Origin: Paenibacillus nanensis
Lineage (GTDB): Bacteria > Bacillota > Bacilli > Paenibacillales > Paenibacillaceae
DNA: 64,000 bases
Direction: 5' to 3'
Assembly: GCF_003583765.1 (NCBI RefSeq)
Contig: NZ_QXQA01000001.1
Span: 372,001-436,000, forward strand
Within the stretch, counting starts at the first letter, position 1. Each line of letters begins with the position of its first letter. The notes beneath the pieces are model-generated. The model searched no databases. It was not told the origin of the DNA and saw only the letters and a list, made by a program, of their open reading frames with translations. Position numbers and translations under genes: made by a program. Below, piece after piece: positions 17,202-25,783 of this stretch.

Positions 17202-17212
17202 TAACATATGAT
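17187..17212. promoter_or_regulatory. PadR-type operator palindrome (ATGT-N8-ACAT)
   Basis: Perfect inverted repeat: ATCATATGTT at 17187-17196 and AACATATGAT at 17203-17212, separated by six bases. It contains ATGT-N8-ACAT, the known binding pattern of PadR-family repressors. It overlaps the -10 element and start of transcription, so autorepression of the PadR gene is expected. Confidence 0.75.
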
Positions 17213-17234
17213 ACGAAAGGAGGCGGCAGCGGCT

Positions 17235-18149
17235 TTGTCGATTAATTTTGCAATATTAGGGCTGCTAAGCTATAAATCCTTATCCGGCTATGATTTGAAA
17301 AAAATGATTCAGGATTCGTCGTTTATGCATTGGTCGGGTAACAATAATCAAATTTATAAAGCGCTGGTCGAGCTTCTCGACGACGGTTATGTAACAAACG
17401 AGGTTCAGCATCAAGAGAGCTCGCCGTCCAAAAAAATTTATACGATAACGGACGCTGGCTGCTCCGAGCTGAAACGATGGGTGCAGTCCGCCCCTGAGCC
17501 TCCTGAATTGAAAAAAACGTTTCTGGTTCAGCTCGCATGGGCCGATATATTAAGCACGTCCGAGCTAGACGCTCTATTATCGAAGTATGAGGAGGAAATG
17601 CAGCTGCAATTGGCTGCTCATGAAGAAAAAAGGCGCAGAGATTCCTTTTCTCCGAAACGTACGGAGCGGGAGGCTTACCTCTGGTCGATGATTCATGAAA
17701 ATATGGGCTCCTACTATAGGAACGAACTGCAGTGGCTGAGGCAAATACGCGAGGGGCTTGGCATAAACGCGAAGGAGGCGAATGGATTGAACGTTCAAGT
17801 TATCGAAAAAAACAACAAAAAGGTGGTATACTGCTCATCTGCAGAGCCGCCGATCGGGACAGGGCAAGACGCGCTGGATCTTATTGCAATTACGTATGAG
17901 CATGACACCGATCTCGTACTCATTCATGCGGATGCGCTGTCTGACGATTTCTTCAAATTGAGGTCGGGCGTTGCGGGCGAAATTCTTCAGAAGTTCGTAA
18001 ATTATCAAAGAAGAGCCGCGTTGGTCATAGAGAATTCGGATACGGTGAAGGGGAAAGCGAAGGAGCTGCTCGCGGAGTCCAATAAAGGCAATGCCTTCAG
18101 AACATTCGGCAGCAGGGAGGAAGCGGAACGCTGGCTTATTGGCGAATGA
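17235..18149 (+). CDS. PadR-family regulator fused to a DUF4180 domain
   Basis: Fusion protein of 304 residues. The first 170 residues are a PadR winged helix (SINFAILGLLSYKSLSGYDLKKMI, with the wing segment SPSKKIYTITDAG) plus a helical dimerisation part. The remaining 110 residues match the DUF4180 pattern: VQVIEKNNKKVVY, GQDALDLIA, FFKLRSGVAGEILQKFVNYQRR and ESNKGNAFRTF. DUF4180 is usually a separate small protein of unknown function and may be a ligand or signal domain here. TTG 17235 is preferred because AAAGGAGG lies upstream and the ATG at 17208 falls within the operator and at the predicted transcription start. A G/C hairpin without T run (18151-18178) follows the gene. Confidence 0.85.
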   Translation: MSINFAILGLLSYKSLSGYDLKKMIQDSSFMHWSGNNNQIYKALVELLDDGYVTNEVQHQESSPSKKIYTITDAGCSELKRWVQSAPEPPELKKTFLVQLAWADILSTSELDALLSKYEEEMQLQLAAHEEKRRRDSFSPKRTEREAYLWSMIHENMGSYYRNELQWLRQIREGLGINAKEANGLNVQVIEKNNKKVVYCSSAEPPIGTGQDALDLIAITYEHDTDLVLIHADALSDDFFKLRSGVAGEILQKFVNYQRRAALVIENSDTVKGKAKELLAESNKGNAFRTFGSREEAERWLIGE

Positions 18150-18194
18150 GGGGGCTTCACGTTCATCCGAATAGCCCCTAAGTGTCCGGATCGC

Positions 18195-18438
18195 CAGTCG
18201 GGCGAAATAAGCGCGTGAGGTGTAACTAAAAGTGTTTGAAGCAGGCAGTCGGACGAAATAAGCGCGTGAGGTGTAACTAAAAGTGTTTGAAGCAGGCAGT
18301 CGGACGAAATAAGCGCGTGAGGCGTAACTAAATGTGATTGAAGCAGGCAGTCGGGCGAAATAAGCGCGTGAGGCGTAACTAAATGTGATTGAAGCAGGCA
18401 GTCAGGCGAAATAAGCGCGTGAGGCGTAACTAAATGTG
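18195..18438. repeat. Tandem array of 51-bp direct repeats (4.8 copies)
   Basis: Units begin at 18195, 18246, 18297, 18348 and 18399, each 51 bp, the last one cut to 40 bp. Copies differ at only a few positions; the invariant core includes GAAATAAGCGCGTGAGG followed by GTAACTAAA. GTGTCCGG occurs on both sides (18183 and 18436). There are no spacers, so it is not CRISPR. All plus-strand frames contain stops, while two minus-strand frames stay open because the period is a multiple of three. The array lies directly upstream of the Crp/Fnr-like gene, whose ribosome binding site begins 12 bases after the last unit. About 310 bases (18150-18462) hold no gene. Confidence 0.95.
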
Positions 18439-18462
18439 TCCGGGGCGGACAGGAGGACTGAA

Positions 18463-19032
18463 ATGAAAAGCATTTTGCTCAAATACCTGACCCGATATAC
18501 GACCCTTAACGCAGAAGAGCAGCAAGCGGTCCTCGATGAGATCGCGGTTGAGACGTATAAAAAAGGAACGGTGCTCCTAAGGCAGGGAGACGTTCCGGAT
18601 AAATGCTACTTCGTGCTGAAGGGATGCGTCAGACAATATTCGGTTGACGAAGAGGGCAGAGAGATTACGTCGAACTTCTATACGGAAGAGCAAGCGATTT
18701 CGATGTTCAGCCATGACAAGCCGTCCGGGTATACCTTCACCTGTCTGGAGGACGCTGTTCTCGTTGCTGGCGACTTGGATACCGAAGAGGAAATGTACCG
18801 CAAACATAGACAATTGGAGCTTATGACGCGCAAAATGATTGAGGAAAGCTTCGGCCACATGCAGGAGGAATTCGCGGCATTTATCGCCTCCTCGCCGGAA
18901 GCGCGCTTCAAGTCGATGCTGCAGAGCCGGCCGGACCTTCTTGACCGAGTACCGCAGCATCAGCTGGCAAGCTATTTGGGCATGACCCCAGAGTCATTGA
19001 GCCGCATTAAGAAACGGGTCCAGCTTCCCTAG
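18463..19032 (+). CDS. Crp/Fnr-family transcriptional regulator
   Basis: Regulator of 189 residues. The N-terminal cyclic-nucleotide-binding-like beta roll spans about residues 20-115 (KGTVLLRQGDVPDKCYFVLKG, then VRQYSVDEEGREIT). A long dimerisation helix follows, and a C-terminal HTH reads HQLASYLGMTPESLSRIKKRV. The canonical cAMP-contact residues are not obvious, as is common for the Firmicutes group that responds to other signals. ATG 18463 follows AGGAGG at six bases; the frame is open nine codons further upstream into the 51-bp repeats but without a ribosome binding site. The repeat array therefore sits in its promoter or leader region. Confidence 0.88.
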   Translation: MKSILLKYLTRYTTLNAEEQQAVLDEIAVETYKKGTVLLRQGDVPDKCYFVLKGCVRQYSVDEEGREITSNFYTEEQAISMFSHDKPSGYTFTCLEDAVLVAGDLDTEEEMYRKHRQLELMTRKMIEESFGHMQEEFAAFIASSPEARFKSMLQSRPDLLDRVPQHQLASYLGMTPESLSRIKKRVQLP

Positions 19033-19095
19033 ACCTCGCGTCATTGTAATGGGGGAGCTGCGAATGCTCACCGACTAAAGCAAGAGAACGCCATT

Positions 19096-19138
19096 AAAAA
19101 AGAAGCTGACGCAGGGAAACCGGCATCAGCTTCTTTTT
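19096..19138. terminator. Bidirectional terminator between convergent genes
   Basis: AAAAAGAAGCTGA pairs with TCAGCTTCTTTTT around a 16-base loop. A/T runs flank both sides, so it serves the Crp-like gene and the minus-strand symporter operon. Confidence 0.85.
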
Positions 19139-19140
19139 CA

Positions 19141-20508
19141 TTAGACAGTACTAAGCGAAAGCTCTTCCTCTTCGCCGTCGCGGTTAAACGCTTCGCGATC
19201 GAATTCGCCTTCCGAGTTCGCTACGAGAAGGGAGGTAACGGTCGTGCCGGTAGCATTGACGGTCGTGCGGCCCATATCGATGAGGGCTTCCACGCCGGCC
19301 ACGATTCCGATTCCTTCCAGCGGCAGGCCAAGCGCCGTCAGCACGACAGTTGTCGAAATGACAGCCGGACCGGGCACGCCTGCCACCCCAATGGACGAGA
19401 TGATGCTGACGAGAACAAGGATAATATAGTCGGACAGCTGAAGCTCGATGTTGAATACTTGCGCGGTAAACACCGCAACGATCGCCGGCCAGACGCCGCC
19501 GCAGCCGTTGAAATTGACGGAAGCGCCGAGCGGTGCGATGAAGCTCGCGATCCGAGGAGATACATGCAGCCTCTTCGTGATCACTTCAAGGTTAATCGGC
19601 AGCGTCGCATAGCTGCTTCTTGTCGTAAAGGCAACCGCGATCATCGGGTAGATTTTACGGAAAAACCGGATCGGGTTCACCTTAGCCACCAATAAGACGA
19701 GACCGCCGAACACGAGCACAAAATGCAAAATGAGCGCGACGTATGAGGAGAGGATGACGTTACCCAGCTCCTGAAGCGTCTCCCAGCCGTACCTTGCCGT
19801 AATGCCCGCAATTAAGGCGAATACGCCATACGGCGTCAGGCGAATGACAAATTTGACGACCTGGTGCATCACCTGAGTCAAGGACTGGATTAAATCGCGA
19901 ACCGGCTTGACGGTGTCGGCATTTTTTTGTCCGAGCTTCACGATCGCCACCGCAAGGAAGATGGCGAAGATCAGGATCGGAACGACTTTGCCTTCGGCCG
20001 CATCGCTGATTGGATTCGAAGGCGTAAGCTCGAGTATGACGTCCGTAAATGTCGGGATTTCGCGGGCTGCGAAGTCCTCCGGCACGGCTTGCCGGATGCC
20101 GCTGCCCGGATTGAAGGCCAATGCGACCAGCAACCCGATGACCGACGCGACGCCCGTCGTGCCGAGGAACCAAGCGAACGTTTTGACGCCGATCTTGCGC
20201 AAGTAGTCCAGATTCGTCAGTGACGAAATACTGTTCAATACAAGCACGAACACGAGCGGAATGACAAGCATTCGGATTAAGTTGACGTAGATGCTGCCAA
20301 AGACGGTAATTCCTTTTGTCTCAAACTCTAGATTTTGAAACAGAATGCCCGCCACGAGACCCAGTGCCATACTTGTAATGACGCGAAGGCCGAAGCCTAC
20401 GCGCTTCTTCGCCAAGGTGAGCAGGAGGAAGAAGACAAAAAGCGATGTGACAAAGCTGTACCAGTTGGTCTCGATTGCCGTAATCAGGTTGTTGGAGATG
20501 TCTCCCAT
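19141..20508 (-). CDS. Dicarboxylate/amino acid:cation symporter, TcyP (L-cystine)-like
   Basis: Secondary transporter of 455 residues of the SDF/DAACS family. It shows eight or so TM helices, the re-entrant serine-rich hairpin TTRSSYATLP, the GVAGVPGPAVI loop, and the C-terminal substrate-site helix EALIDMGRTTVNATG. The overall pattern, including the tail GEFDREAFNRD, resembles Bacillus TcyP, the sodium/proton-coupled L-cystine importer, more than glutamate carriers. The substrate is not provable by eye. It starts 17 bp after the stop of the SLH protein gene and is probably co-transcribed with it. Both upstream proteins carry a single cysteine, which would suit a cystine or thiol theme. Confidence 0.85.
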   Translation of the reverse strand: MGDISNNLITAIETNWYSFVTSLFVFFLLLTLAKKRVGFGLRVITSMALGLVAGILFQNLEFETKGITVFGSIYVNLIRMLVIPLVFVLVLNSISSLTNLDYLRKIGVKTFAWFLGTTGVASVIGLLVALAFNPGSGIRQAVPEDFAAREIPTFTDVILELTPSNPISDAAEGKVVPILIFAIFLAVAIVKLGQKNADTVKPVRDLIQSLTQVMHQVVKFVIRLTPYGVFALIAGITARYGWETLQELGNVILSSYVALILHFVLVFGGLVLLVAKVNPIRFFRKIYPMIAVAFTTRSSYATLPINLEVITKRLHVSPRIASFIAPLGASVNFNGCGGVWPAIVAVFTAQVFNIELQLSDYIILVLVSIISSIGVAGVPGPAVISTTVVLTALGLPLEGIGIVAGVEALIDMGRTTVNATGTTVTSLLVANSEGEFDREAFNRDGEEEELSLSTV

Positions 20509-20524
20509 GATGATCTAACCCTTC

Positions 20525-23500
20525 CTAGTTTTTGGACAGGACATTATACAAAATCTGCGCCGCGTGCGCTCTCGTGGTAACGCCTAATGGATCCAGCTTC
20601 CCGTTGCTGCCGGCGATCACGCCGCTTTCGACAAATGCCTGTACCGCTTCTTGCGCGAATGGCGAGACATGAGCCGCATCGCTGTAAGAATCAATGGCCG
20701 CGTTCGTTTGCTCCGACGGCAGCTCCTCCAGCGCCTTCAGCGAACGGTACAGCAGCGTGAACAGCTCCTGGCGGGACAACGTCTGCTCCGGAGCGAAGCG
20801 GTTATCGCCGATGCCCGTTGCGATGCCAAGCTTCTTCGCGGCCGCTAAGTAACCGGTGTAGTATGTGTTGCCGGCATCCGCGAAATTATCCGCGCCGCTT
20901 ATTTCCTCCTCAATGCCATAGGCATTCAGCAGCAGGACGATGAACTGTCCTCTTGTAAGAGGAGCTTCCGGACTGAAGCTCGAGCCGCCGGTGCCTGTCG
21001 TGATGCCGCGCGCAGCCAGATAACCTACCGCTTTGGAGAACCAGGCGGAGTCCGGAACATCATCGAACGCGACGGCGTTATAGCCGATAATGTATTGCGA
21101 GAAATGCGGCGTTCCGAAGTTGACCGATTCGCTCGACGCATCGTATTGTCCGCGAATCGTTTCCAGTCCGCCCTCGTCATTGACGTAATAGACGATAATG
21201 GCCTCAGCCTTTTCTCCAGCCTTCAGCTCATATGGAATGCTGACATCAGCTCTGCCGCCGTTGAAGGAAGAAACCTGCTCATCGCCGACAAATACCGTGA
21301 AGTCATATACCGGACGGTCTCCTAAAATTTCTTGGCCTTCAGGGGTAAGCTCGCTCTTCGCGATGATGATGCTTACGTCTCCCGTGCTGTCAGCTGTACT
21401 GATGGCTTGGAGGGCGGCTGCGTTTAACGTTACGGTTCCAAGACCTGCATAGGAGATGCTTAACTCAGCGTCTGTATCTGCCGTGATCTCGTCGAAGGAT
21501 AACTTAGGAATCGTAAGCTGAGCCAAATGCGTTTTCTCCGCCGTCTCGACTTCAATTTCAATAACAGCGGACTTGCCGGCCTTTTCGGATTCCTTTGCTT
21601 TACTTAGGAGACTCGTTAACGTTTCCTTAGGGAGAGTGGCAAGGGTCTCGCCGGTTGTCTCGTCCGTTTCGGAAGACGCCTTAGCTTTCAAAATATCGGT
21701 ATTGCCGGCAGCAGGCGTCGTCGTCACCGCATCCTCGACTTTCGGAGGCGTCGTAGGCCAAGGACCGGAGGATACCGGCGGCGGATCCTGAACCGTTGTC
21801 GTTGCGGCAATGACGATATCGACGGACTGGCCTGCATTATACAATACTTCAGCCGGCGTTCTAGGCTTGCCGGATGCGGTAACGGGCCCTTGGTAGCCTG
21901 GCTTTGCTTTGTATCGGATCTTATAAGCGCCGGCAGGAAGACCCGTAATCGCGTCAAGCGAAGAATCTGCGCTTCGGTAAGCGGTATCCGGCTCGTTTGC
22001 CTTCTTATACTCCAGCGCTTTGTTTTTGATTCCCGTAATTTGACCGTCATTCGATCTGTTGGTTGAAGCATTGACGGCTGCAAGGCCGGTCGGAACGGCT
22101 TCCAATCGGGAATAGAGGGCATCCAGACCTTTTAGAAGAGCCGCGTTATTGAAGCCATCTGCGATGCCGTCGCCGAATACATAAGCGGGATCCACGTTCG
22201 AGGCAGCGCCGGTCCAGGAATACATCAATTCGATATGTCCGAGAATTGGCGCCGCTGCGCCATCCGCGTCCTTGTTCTCTTTGTTATAAGCGAACAAATA
22301 AGGAACTTGCAGTCTGTCAGCGGTATACGAGACGCCTTCCTTCGTATAGGAGATGACGGCAGGCGTCGCGGCGGATTTATTTTGGGTTTTGATGTTGGTC
22401 AAATAGGTGGACACCAGATCGCCGTACAGATAGGCTAAATCGTGGTTGTTCGTCCGGATTTGAAGCTCCTCGTTGCCGTGCGGATGCGTTGTTTTGGCCA
22501 CATCGATACCGGCCGTGAGCTTCGTGTCGAAGAAGTAAATTTTATCGATTCCTTTTAACTTCGCTTGGTTCGCGATAAACCGAATGTCGGCTTGCGTGTT
22601 CGGGCACCAAGAGCCGCCGAACAGAATGACGTAATTGCCGTTCGTCTGCAGCAGGCGAATGAGCTGATCGTACGTGACATGCTCGAACACGTCGTAGTTG
22701 TCGACGCCTTGCGTAAAGATCGTCACCTTTTTGTTGCCGTCCGCGATATTTGGGTTATAAGTCGGGTTTTCGCTCCAGAACGTCTGGTTGAAGGCGTCCC
22801 CGATGAATTCCCAGTTGGTCAGCGTATCATATTCCGTGGCTGGAACTTGGCTTAAGACGTTTTGGACTTTGGTTTTGTAGCTATCGATTAGCGTAGAATT
22901 GGCGAAATAAGACGCATCATAGGACAAGCTTTCGGAAGCGCCATGCTTCTCCAAGGATGCGATGACCGGAGCCGGCGTCACGCCGTCCTCCGCTTTATGG
23001 TCCTTGTCATAGACGAATAAGAACGGGGCTTGCAGCTTGCTTGCAACGACTGGCGTTCCGTTAGCGGAATAACTGACAAGGTGCGCAGGGTCTCCGTCCG
23101 TCTTGTCATAAATCGTTGAAAGGTTAGGGAGGTACTTGTTGACCAGATCCACATAGTAATGGGAATATTTATTGGCGCTATCGGCAATTTCGACATCCTT
23201 GCCGTCCAATTTCGTATCGAAGTTGTAAATGGTCGTCACGCCGTACTGCTTGGCGACCTCGTTAATGTAGCCGATATCGGCTTGCGTCTCATTGCTCCAT
23301 GCGCCGCCGATTAAAATCGCAAAGGTGCCTTGGCTTTCAAAAAGGCGAACGAGATCCTCGTAAGTAACGGTTTTGAAAACATGGGAATCCGCGTTCGCCA
23401 GGCTCGGATAGGCATCCTTGAAGTAATCGTAGTGGCTGACAGGGCTTGCAGGCGAGGCCGTTACTGCGGCAGCGCTCGCTTGTTTCGCGCCAGCTCCGAA

Positions 23501-23575
23501 TGCGGAAAGTGTCAATACTGCCGCTAGTAAAAGCGGCAGTAAACGTTTAGGCTTTTTAATCATGTTCGTGATCAA
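20525..23575 (-). CDS. SLH-domain surface protein with two thioredoxin-like modules
   Basis: Secreted protein of about 1016 residues. The signal peptide begins near IKKPKRLLPLLLAAVLTLSA and ends at about ASA. Two homologous modules follow, each with a thioredoxin-like beta-alpha core: FAILIGGAWSNETQADIGYI, then YVILFGGSWCPNTQADIRFI. The second has WCPN with the only cysteine (Cys324); the first has lost it. A Pro/Thr-rich linker and a beta-rich region follow, then three C-terminal SLH domains (FDDVPDSAWFSKAVGYLAARG and similar) that would bind cell-wall polymer. The TTG at 23575 is proposed as start because GAGGTCA lies 5-11 bases before it; ATG 23563 is the alternative. It lies between the Cys-tailed secreted protein and the symporter. 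Confidence 0.85.
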   Translation of the reverse strand: MITNMIKKPKRLLPLLLAAVLTLSAFGAGAKQASAAAVTASPASPVSHYDYFKDAYPSLANADSHVFKTVTYEDLVRLFESQGTFAILIGGAWSNETQADIGYINEVAKQYGVTTIYNFDTKLDGKDVEIADSANKYSHYYVDLVNKYLPNLSTIYDKTDGDPAHLVSYSANGTPVVASKLQAPFLFVYDKDHKAEDGVTPAPVIASLEKHGASESLSYDASYFANSTLIDSYKTKVQNVLSQVPATEYDTLTNWEFIGDAFNQTFWSENPTYNPNIADGNKKVTIFTQGVDNYDVFEHVTYDQLIRLLQTNGNYVILFGGSWCPNTQADIRFIANQAKLKGIDKIYFFDTKLTAGIDVAKTTHPHGNEELQIRTNNHDLAYLYGDLVSTYLTNIKTQNKSAATPAVISYTKEGVSYTADRLQVPYLFAYNKENKDADGAAAPILGHIELMYSWTGAASNVDPAYVFGDGIADGFNNAALLKGLDALYSRLEAVPTGLAAVNASTNRSNDGQITGIKNKALEYKKANEPDTAYRSADSSLDAITGLPAGAYKIRYKAKPGYQGPVTASGKPRTPAEVLYNAGQSVDIVIAATTTVQDPPPVSSGPWPTTPPKVEDAVTTTPAAGNTDILKAKASSETDETTGETLATLPKETLTSLLSKAKESEKAGKSAVIEIEVETAEKTHLAQLTIPKLSFDEITADTDAELSISYAGLGTVTLNAAALQAISTADSTGDVSIIIAKSELTPEGQEILGDRPVYDFTVFVGDEQVSSFNGGRADVSIPYELKAGEKAEAIIVYYVNDEGGLETIRGQYDASSESVNFGTPHFSQYIIGYNAVAFDDVPDSAWFSKAVGYLAARGITTGTGGSSFSPEAPLTRGQFIVLLLNAYGIEEEISGADNFADAGNTYYTGYLAAAKKLGIATGIGDNRFAPEQTLSRQELFTLLYRSLKALEELPSEQTNAAIDSYSDAAHVSPFAQEAVQAFVESGVIAGSNGKLDPLGVTTRAHAAQILYNVLSKN

Positions 23576-23628
23576 GAGCTTGACCTCGCTTTCAGTTATA
23601 AAATGTAAGAGTACGGGCAATGATCTGC

Positions 23629-24423
23629 TTAGCAGATTTCTTCTTCAGACGTGCTCGGAGCGGCAGGGGCGGACGGCTCCGTCGAGCCGGACGAAGGGGC
23701 TGGCGCCGCCGATCCGGAGTTAGACGAGGAAGAGCTCGAGCCGGATGCGGCTTCCGAAGACGAGCTTGAGGCGGCGGGTCCAGAATCGGAAGAGCTGGCC
23801 TTTGGCTGAACGCTCGATTTCTTCGTAAAGGTTACGGCGCTTTTCTCCTCCGATTTGCTTTCAGACGCGCTAGGCGCAGGCGCTTCAGGCTTCTTCGTCT
23901 CTTCCGCCTTCGGCGCAGAGGCCGGAGCAGTAGCCGCTGGGGCGGAAGCGTTTGGTTTGGTTTCTGCCTTTGGTTTAGCTGCTGCTGTCTCCTTAGGAGC
24001 CGCAGTTGGCTTTATCTCGGCAGCAGGAGCTTCTTTCGCTGCGGCGGAGGCTGCTTTCTTTGTTTCCGTATTCGAGACCGAGCTTTGCTCGGCTGGTACT
24101 GCCGTGGAGGCGCTGCTTTCATTGCCGGCAGCGGCTTGAGGCTGAATTTCGGCAGGAGCAGCCGAAGATTCAACTTGCGTTTGGCTGTTCTCTGAAACGG
24201 TCTTCACAGCGGGGGAATCCGACTGCGCTTGCTGCAGGTTCGCTGCTGACGGTTCGTTTACCGGAACAGCGGCTTCGCTCGTGGCTGCAGAAGGCTGCTT
24301 TGTTGCCGGTGAGTTGTCTTGCGGGCTGTCCTTAGCCGATACAGCCGCGTAAGTAAATGCGGCAAACGCCAGCACAATAAGGATGAATGCTAGACTGCGC
24401 TTAGGTATTGCGAATTGCTTCAT
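23629..24423 (-). CDS. Secreted Ala/Ser/Pro-rich low-complexity protein with C-terminal cysteine
   Basis: Protein of 264 residues with a signal peptide or membrane anchor (RSLAFILIVLAFAAFTYAA) followed by about 230 residues made almost entirely of Ala, Ser, Pro, Glu, Lys and Thr. It is probably extended and exposed at the cell wall, like a stalk or spacer. The only cysteine is the very last residue (SEEEIC). The stop codon sits in the middle of the palindrome ATCTGCTAAGCAGAT. The next gene, 54 bp downstream, encodes an SLH protein whose only cysteine is in a thioredoxin-like site, so an intermolecular disulfide is conceivable. No family is recognised. A possible ribosome binding site is AAAGGGATGG. 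Confidence 0.75.
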   Translation of the reverse strand: MKQFAIPKRSLAFILIVLAFAAFTYAAVSAKDSPQDNSPATKQPSAATSEAAVPVNEPSAANLQQAQSDSPAVKTVSENSQTQVESSAAPAEIQPQAAAGNESSASTAVPAEQSSVSNTETKKAASAAAKEAPAAEIKPTAAPKETAAAKPKAETKPNASAPAATAPASAPKAEETKKPEAPAPSASESKSEEKSAVTFTKKSSVQPKASSSDSGPAASSSSSEAASGSSSSSSNSGSAAPAPSSGSTEPSAPAAPSTSEEEIC

Positions 24424-24485
24424 AGATTAACCATCCCTTTCGCTCTGTGAGCTTTGTAGTGTAGAGCGCCTCATTCCCTTAGCAG

Positions 24486-24534
24486 AAAAAAAAGAGACTT
24501 AACAAGGCTGCTTATGCATACCTGTTAAGTCTCT
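24486..24534 (-). terminator. Strong terminator of the germinant-receptor operon
   Basis: Perfect 12-bp inverted repeat: AGAGACTTAACA at 24493-24504 and TGTTAAGTCTCT at 24523-24534. On the minus strand it is followed by eight T. It separates the ger operon from the secreted-protein operon. The remaining bases 24535-24667 show nothing recognisable. Confidence 0.9.
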
Positions 24535-24667
24535 GGTTGACCAGTGGACGTTGCTTCTTTTATTCCTTAAGGATCAATCGGCTTTCTCTCCCTCATATTA
24601 AGGTGTCATTGTCGTACTGTCAATCCTTTTTCTTTTAATTCCTATAGGTTTTGTAGGGATTAAAATG

Positions 24668-25783
24668 TTATTCGGAGGCAGACGGCTTCTGTTCCATCCT
24701 CTTCCGCATCAGTCCGGTTGCATAAAGCAGCAGCGGCAGCAATAAACAAACGGTGATTACATACGGAATATACACGGTTGAATCAAAGTCCATCATATAC
24801 ACAACGTTCGGATAGATAATCATGGAATACGAGATAAAGATCATCCCGCAAGGCAGAACAAGGGGACGATAGTCTTTGCAGCCGCAGAGCTGCGCAATCC
24901 CCGTAATAAAGCCGTAAGCGTAGAAGGTCGTTTTGAAAAAGATCGACATGAACCACATGCCGGCCATCAAAATTTCGACCCGTTGAATAAAGTTGGCGAT
25001 GTTAATTTTTTTAGCCAGCGCATAGCTTGGGTACATGTTTCTAGCTGTAAAATCGGCGCCTAAGACGGAAATGCTCATGAAAGTGACGATGATGATCGCA
25101 ATTCCTCCAAGCAGAGTTCCGACGAAAAACGCTTTTCCCGCGCCTTTCGTATGATTCAGGTTAGCCGGAAAAAACATGAGGAACGCCACGAGCGGGAGGG
25201 ATGCCGTCCCAAGGAAGGAGAGAGCGGCCTTCAAGGTTGGTTTCATGCCGACATCCAGAATAGGTTTAATCTTTTCAAGGTCAATCTCCGGCGAAACGAA
25301 CAAGGTGGATACGGTAAACAGGATGAGAAACCATGGGAACAAAATCTCGGAGGTGCGCGCAAGCACCTCAAGCCCAAGACGCAAGCCCATCACGACGAGT
25401 CCGCCGAAGAGCAGCACAAAGGCGCCGAGAGGCGTTTCGGGCATGACCTGTGTTGTCATGAAATTTCCCATATAATAAAGGACGCTAGCAGCGCCAGTAA
25501 AAAAGAAAAAAATAAAGGCAAGGGAAACCAGCTTGCCGAACCATTTGCCAAGCGTACGCTCGAGGAAACCGAAAAGCGTGAGTTCGGGAAAAAGTTTGCC
25601 TAACGAAATATACAAGTAAACAATCAGCAAGCCTATCAGCCAGCCCACGGCAGCGGCGAGCCATGCATTTTGCTTCGCGTCAGCCGCCAGGGAAGAAGGG
25701 ATGACCAGAATGGTCGTGCCGATTGTATAGAACATGGTCAGAATAGTGAACTGGCGTAATGAAATTTTGGTGCTGTTAATCAT
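24668..25783 (-). CDS. GerAB-type spore germination permease, paralogue 2
   Basis: Integral membrane protein of 371 residues of the GerAB/endospore germination permease family (APC superfamily), with about ten TM helices. It begins with the typical KISLRQFTILTMFYTIGTTILVIP. In germinant receptors the B subunit binds the germinant. It is clearly homologous along its whole length to the gene just upstream, sharing for example MAGMWF and FYAYGFITGIAQLCGCKDYRP. ATG 25783 has AAGGAG nine bases upstream and overlaps the previous stop by 8 bp. It is the last gene of the operon. Confidence 0.93.
   Translation of the reverse strand: MINSTKISLRQFTILTMFYTIGTTILVIPSSLAADAKQNAWLAAAVGWLIGLLIVYLYISLGKLFPELTLFGFLERTLGKWFGKLVSLAFIFFFFTGAASVLYYMGNFMTTQVMPETPLGAFVLLFGGLVVMGLRLGLEVLARTSEILFPWFLILFTVSTLFVSPEIDLEKIKPILDVGMKPTLKAALSFLGTASLPLVAFLMFFPANLNHTKGAGKAFFVGTLLGGIAIIIVTFMSISVLGADFTARNMYPSYALAKKINIANFIQRVEILMAGMWFMSIFFKTTFYAYGFITGIAQLCGCKDYRPLVLPCGMIFISYSMIIYPNVVYMMDFDSTVYIPYVITVCLLLPLLLYATGLMRKRMEQKPSASE

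Noticed and set aside
18195..18438. CRISPR-like array
   Set aside because: The 51-bp units are contiguous with no unique spacers and no cas genes are nearby; it is a simple tandem repeat.
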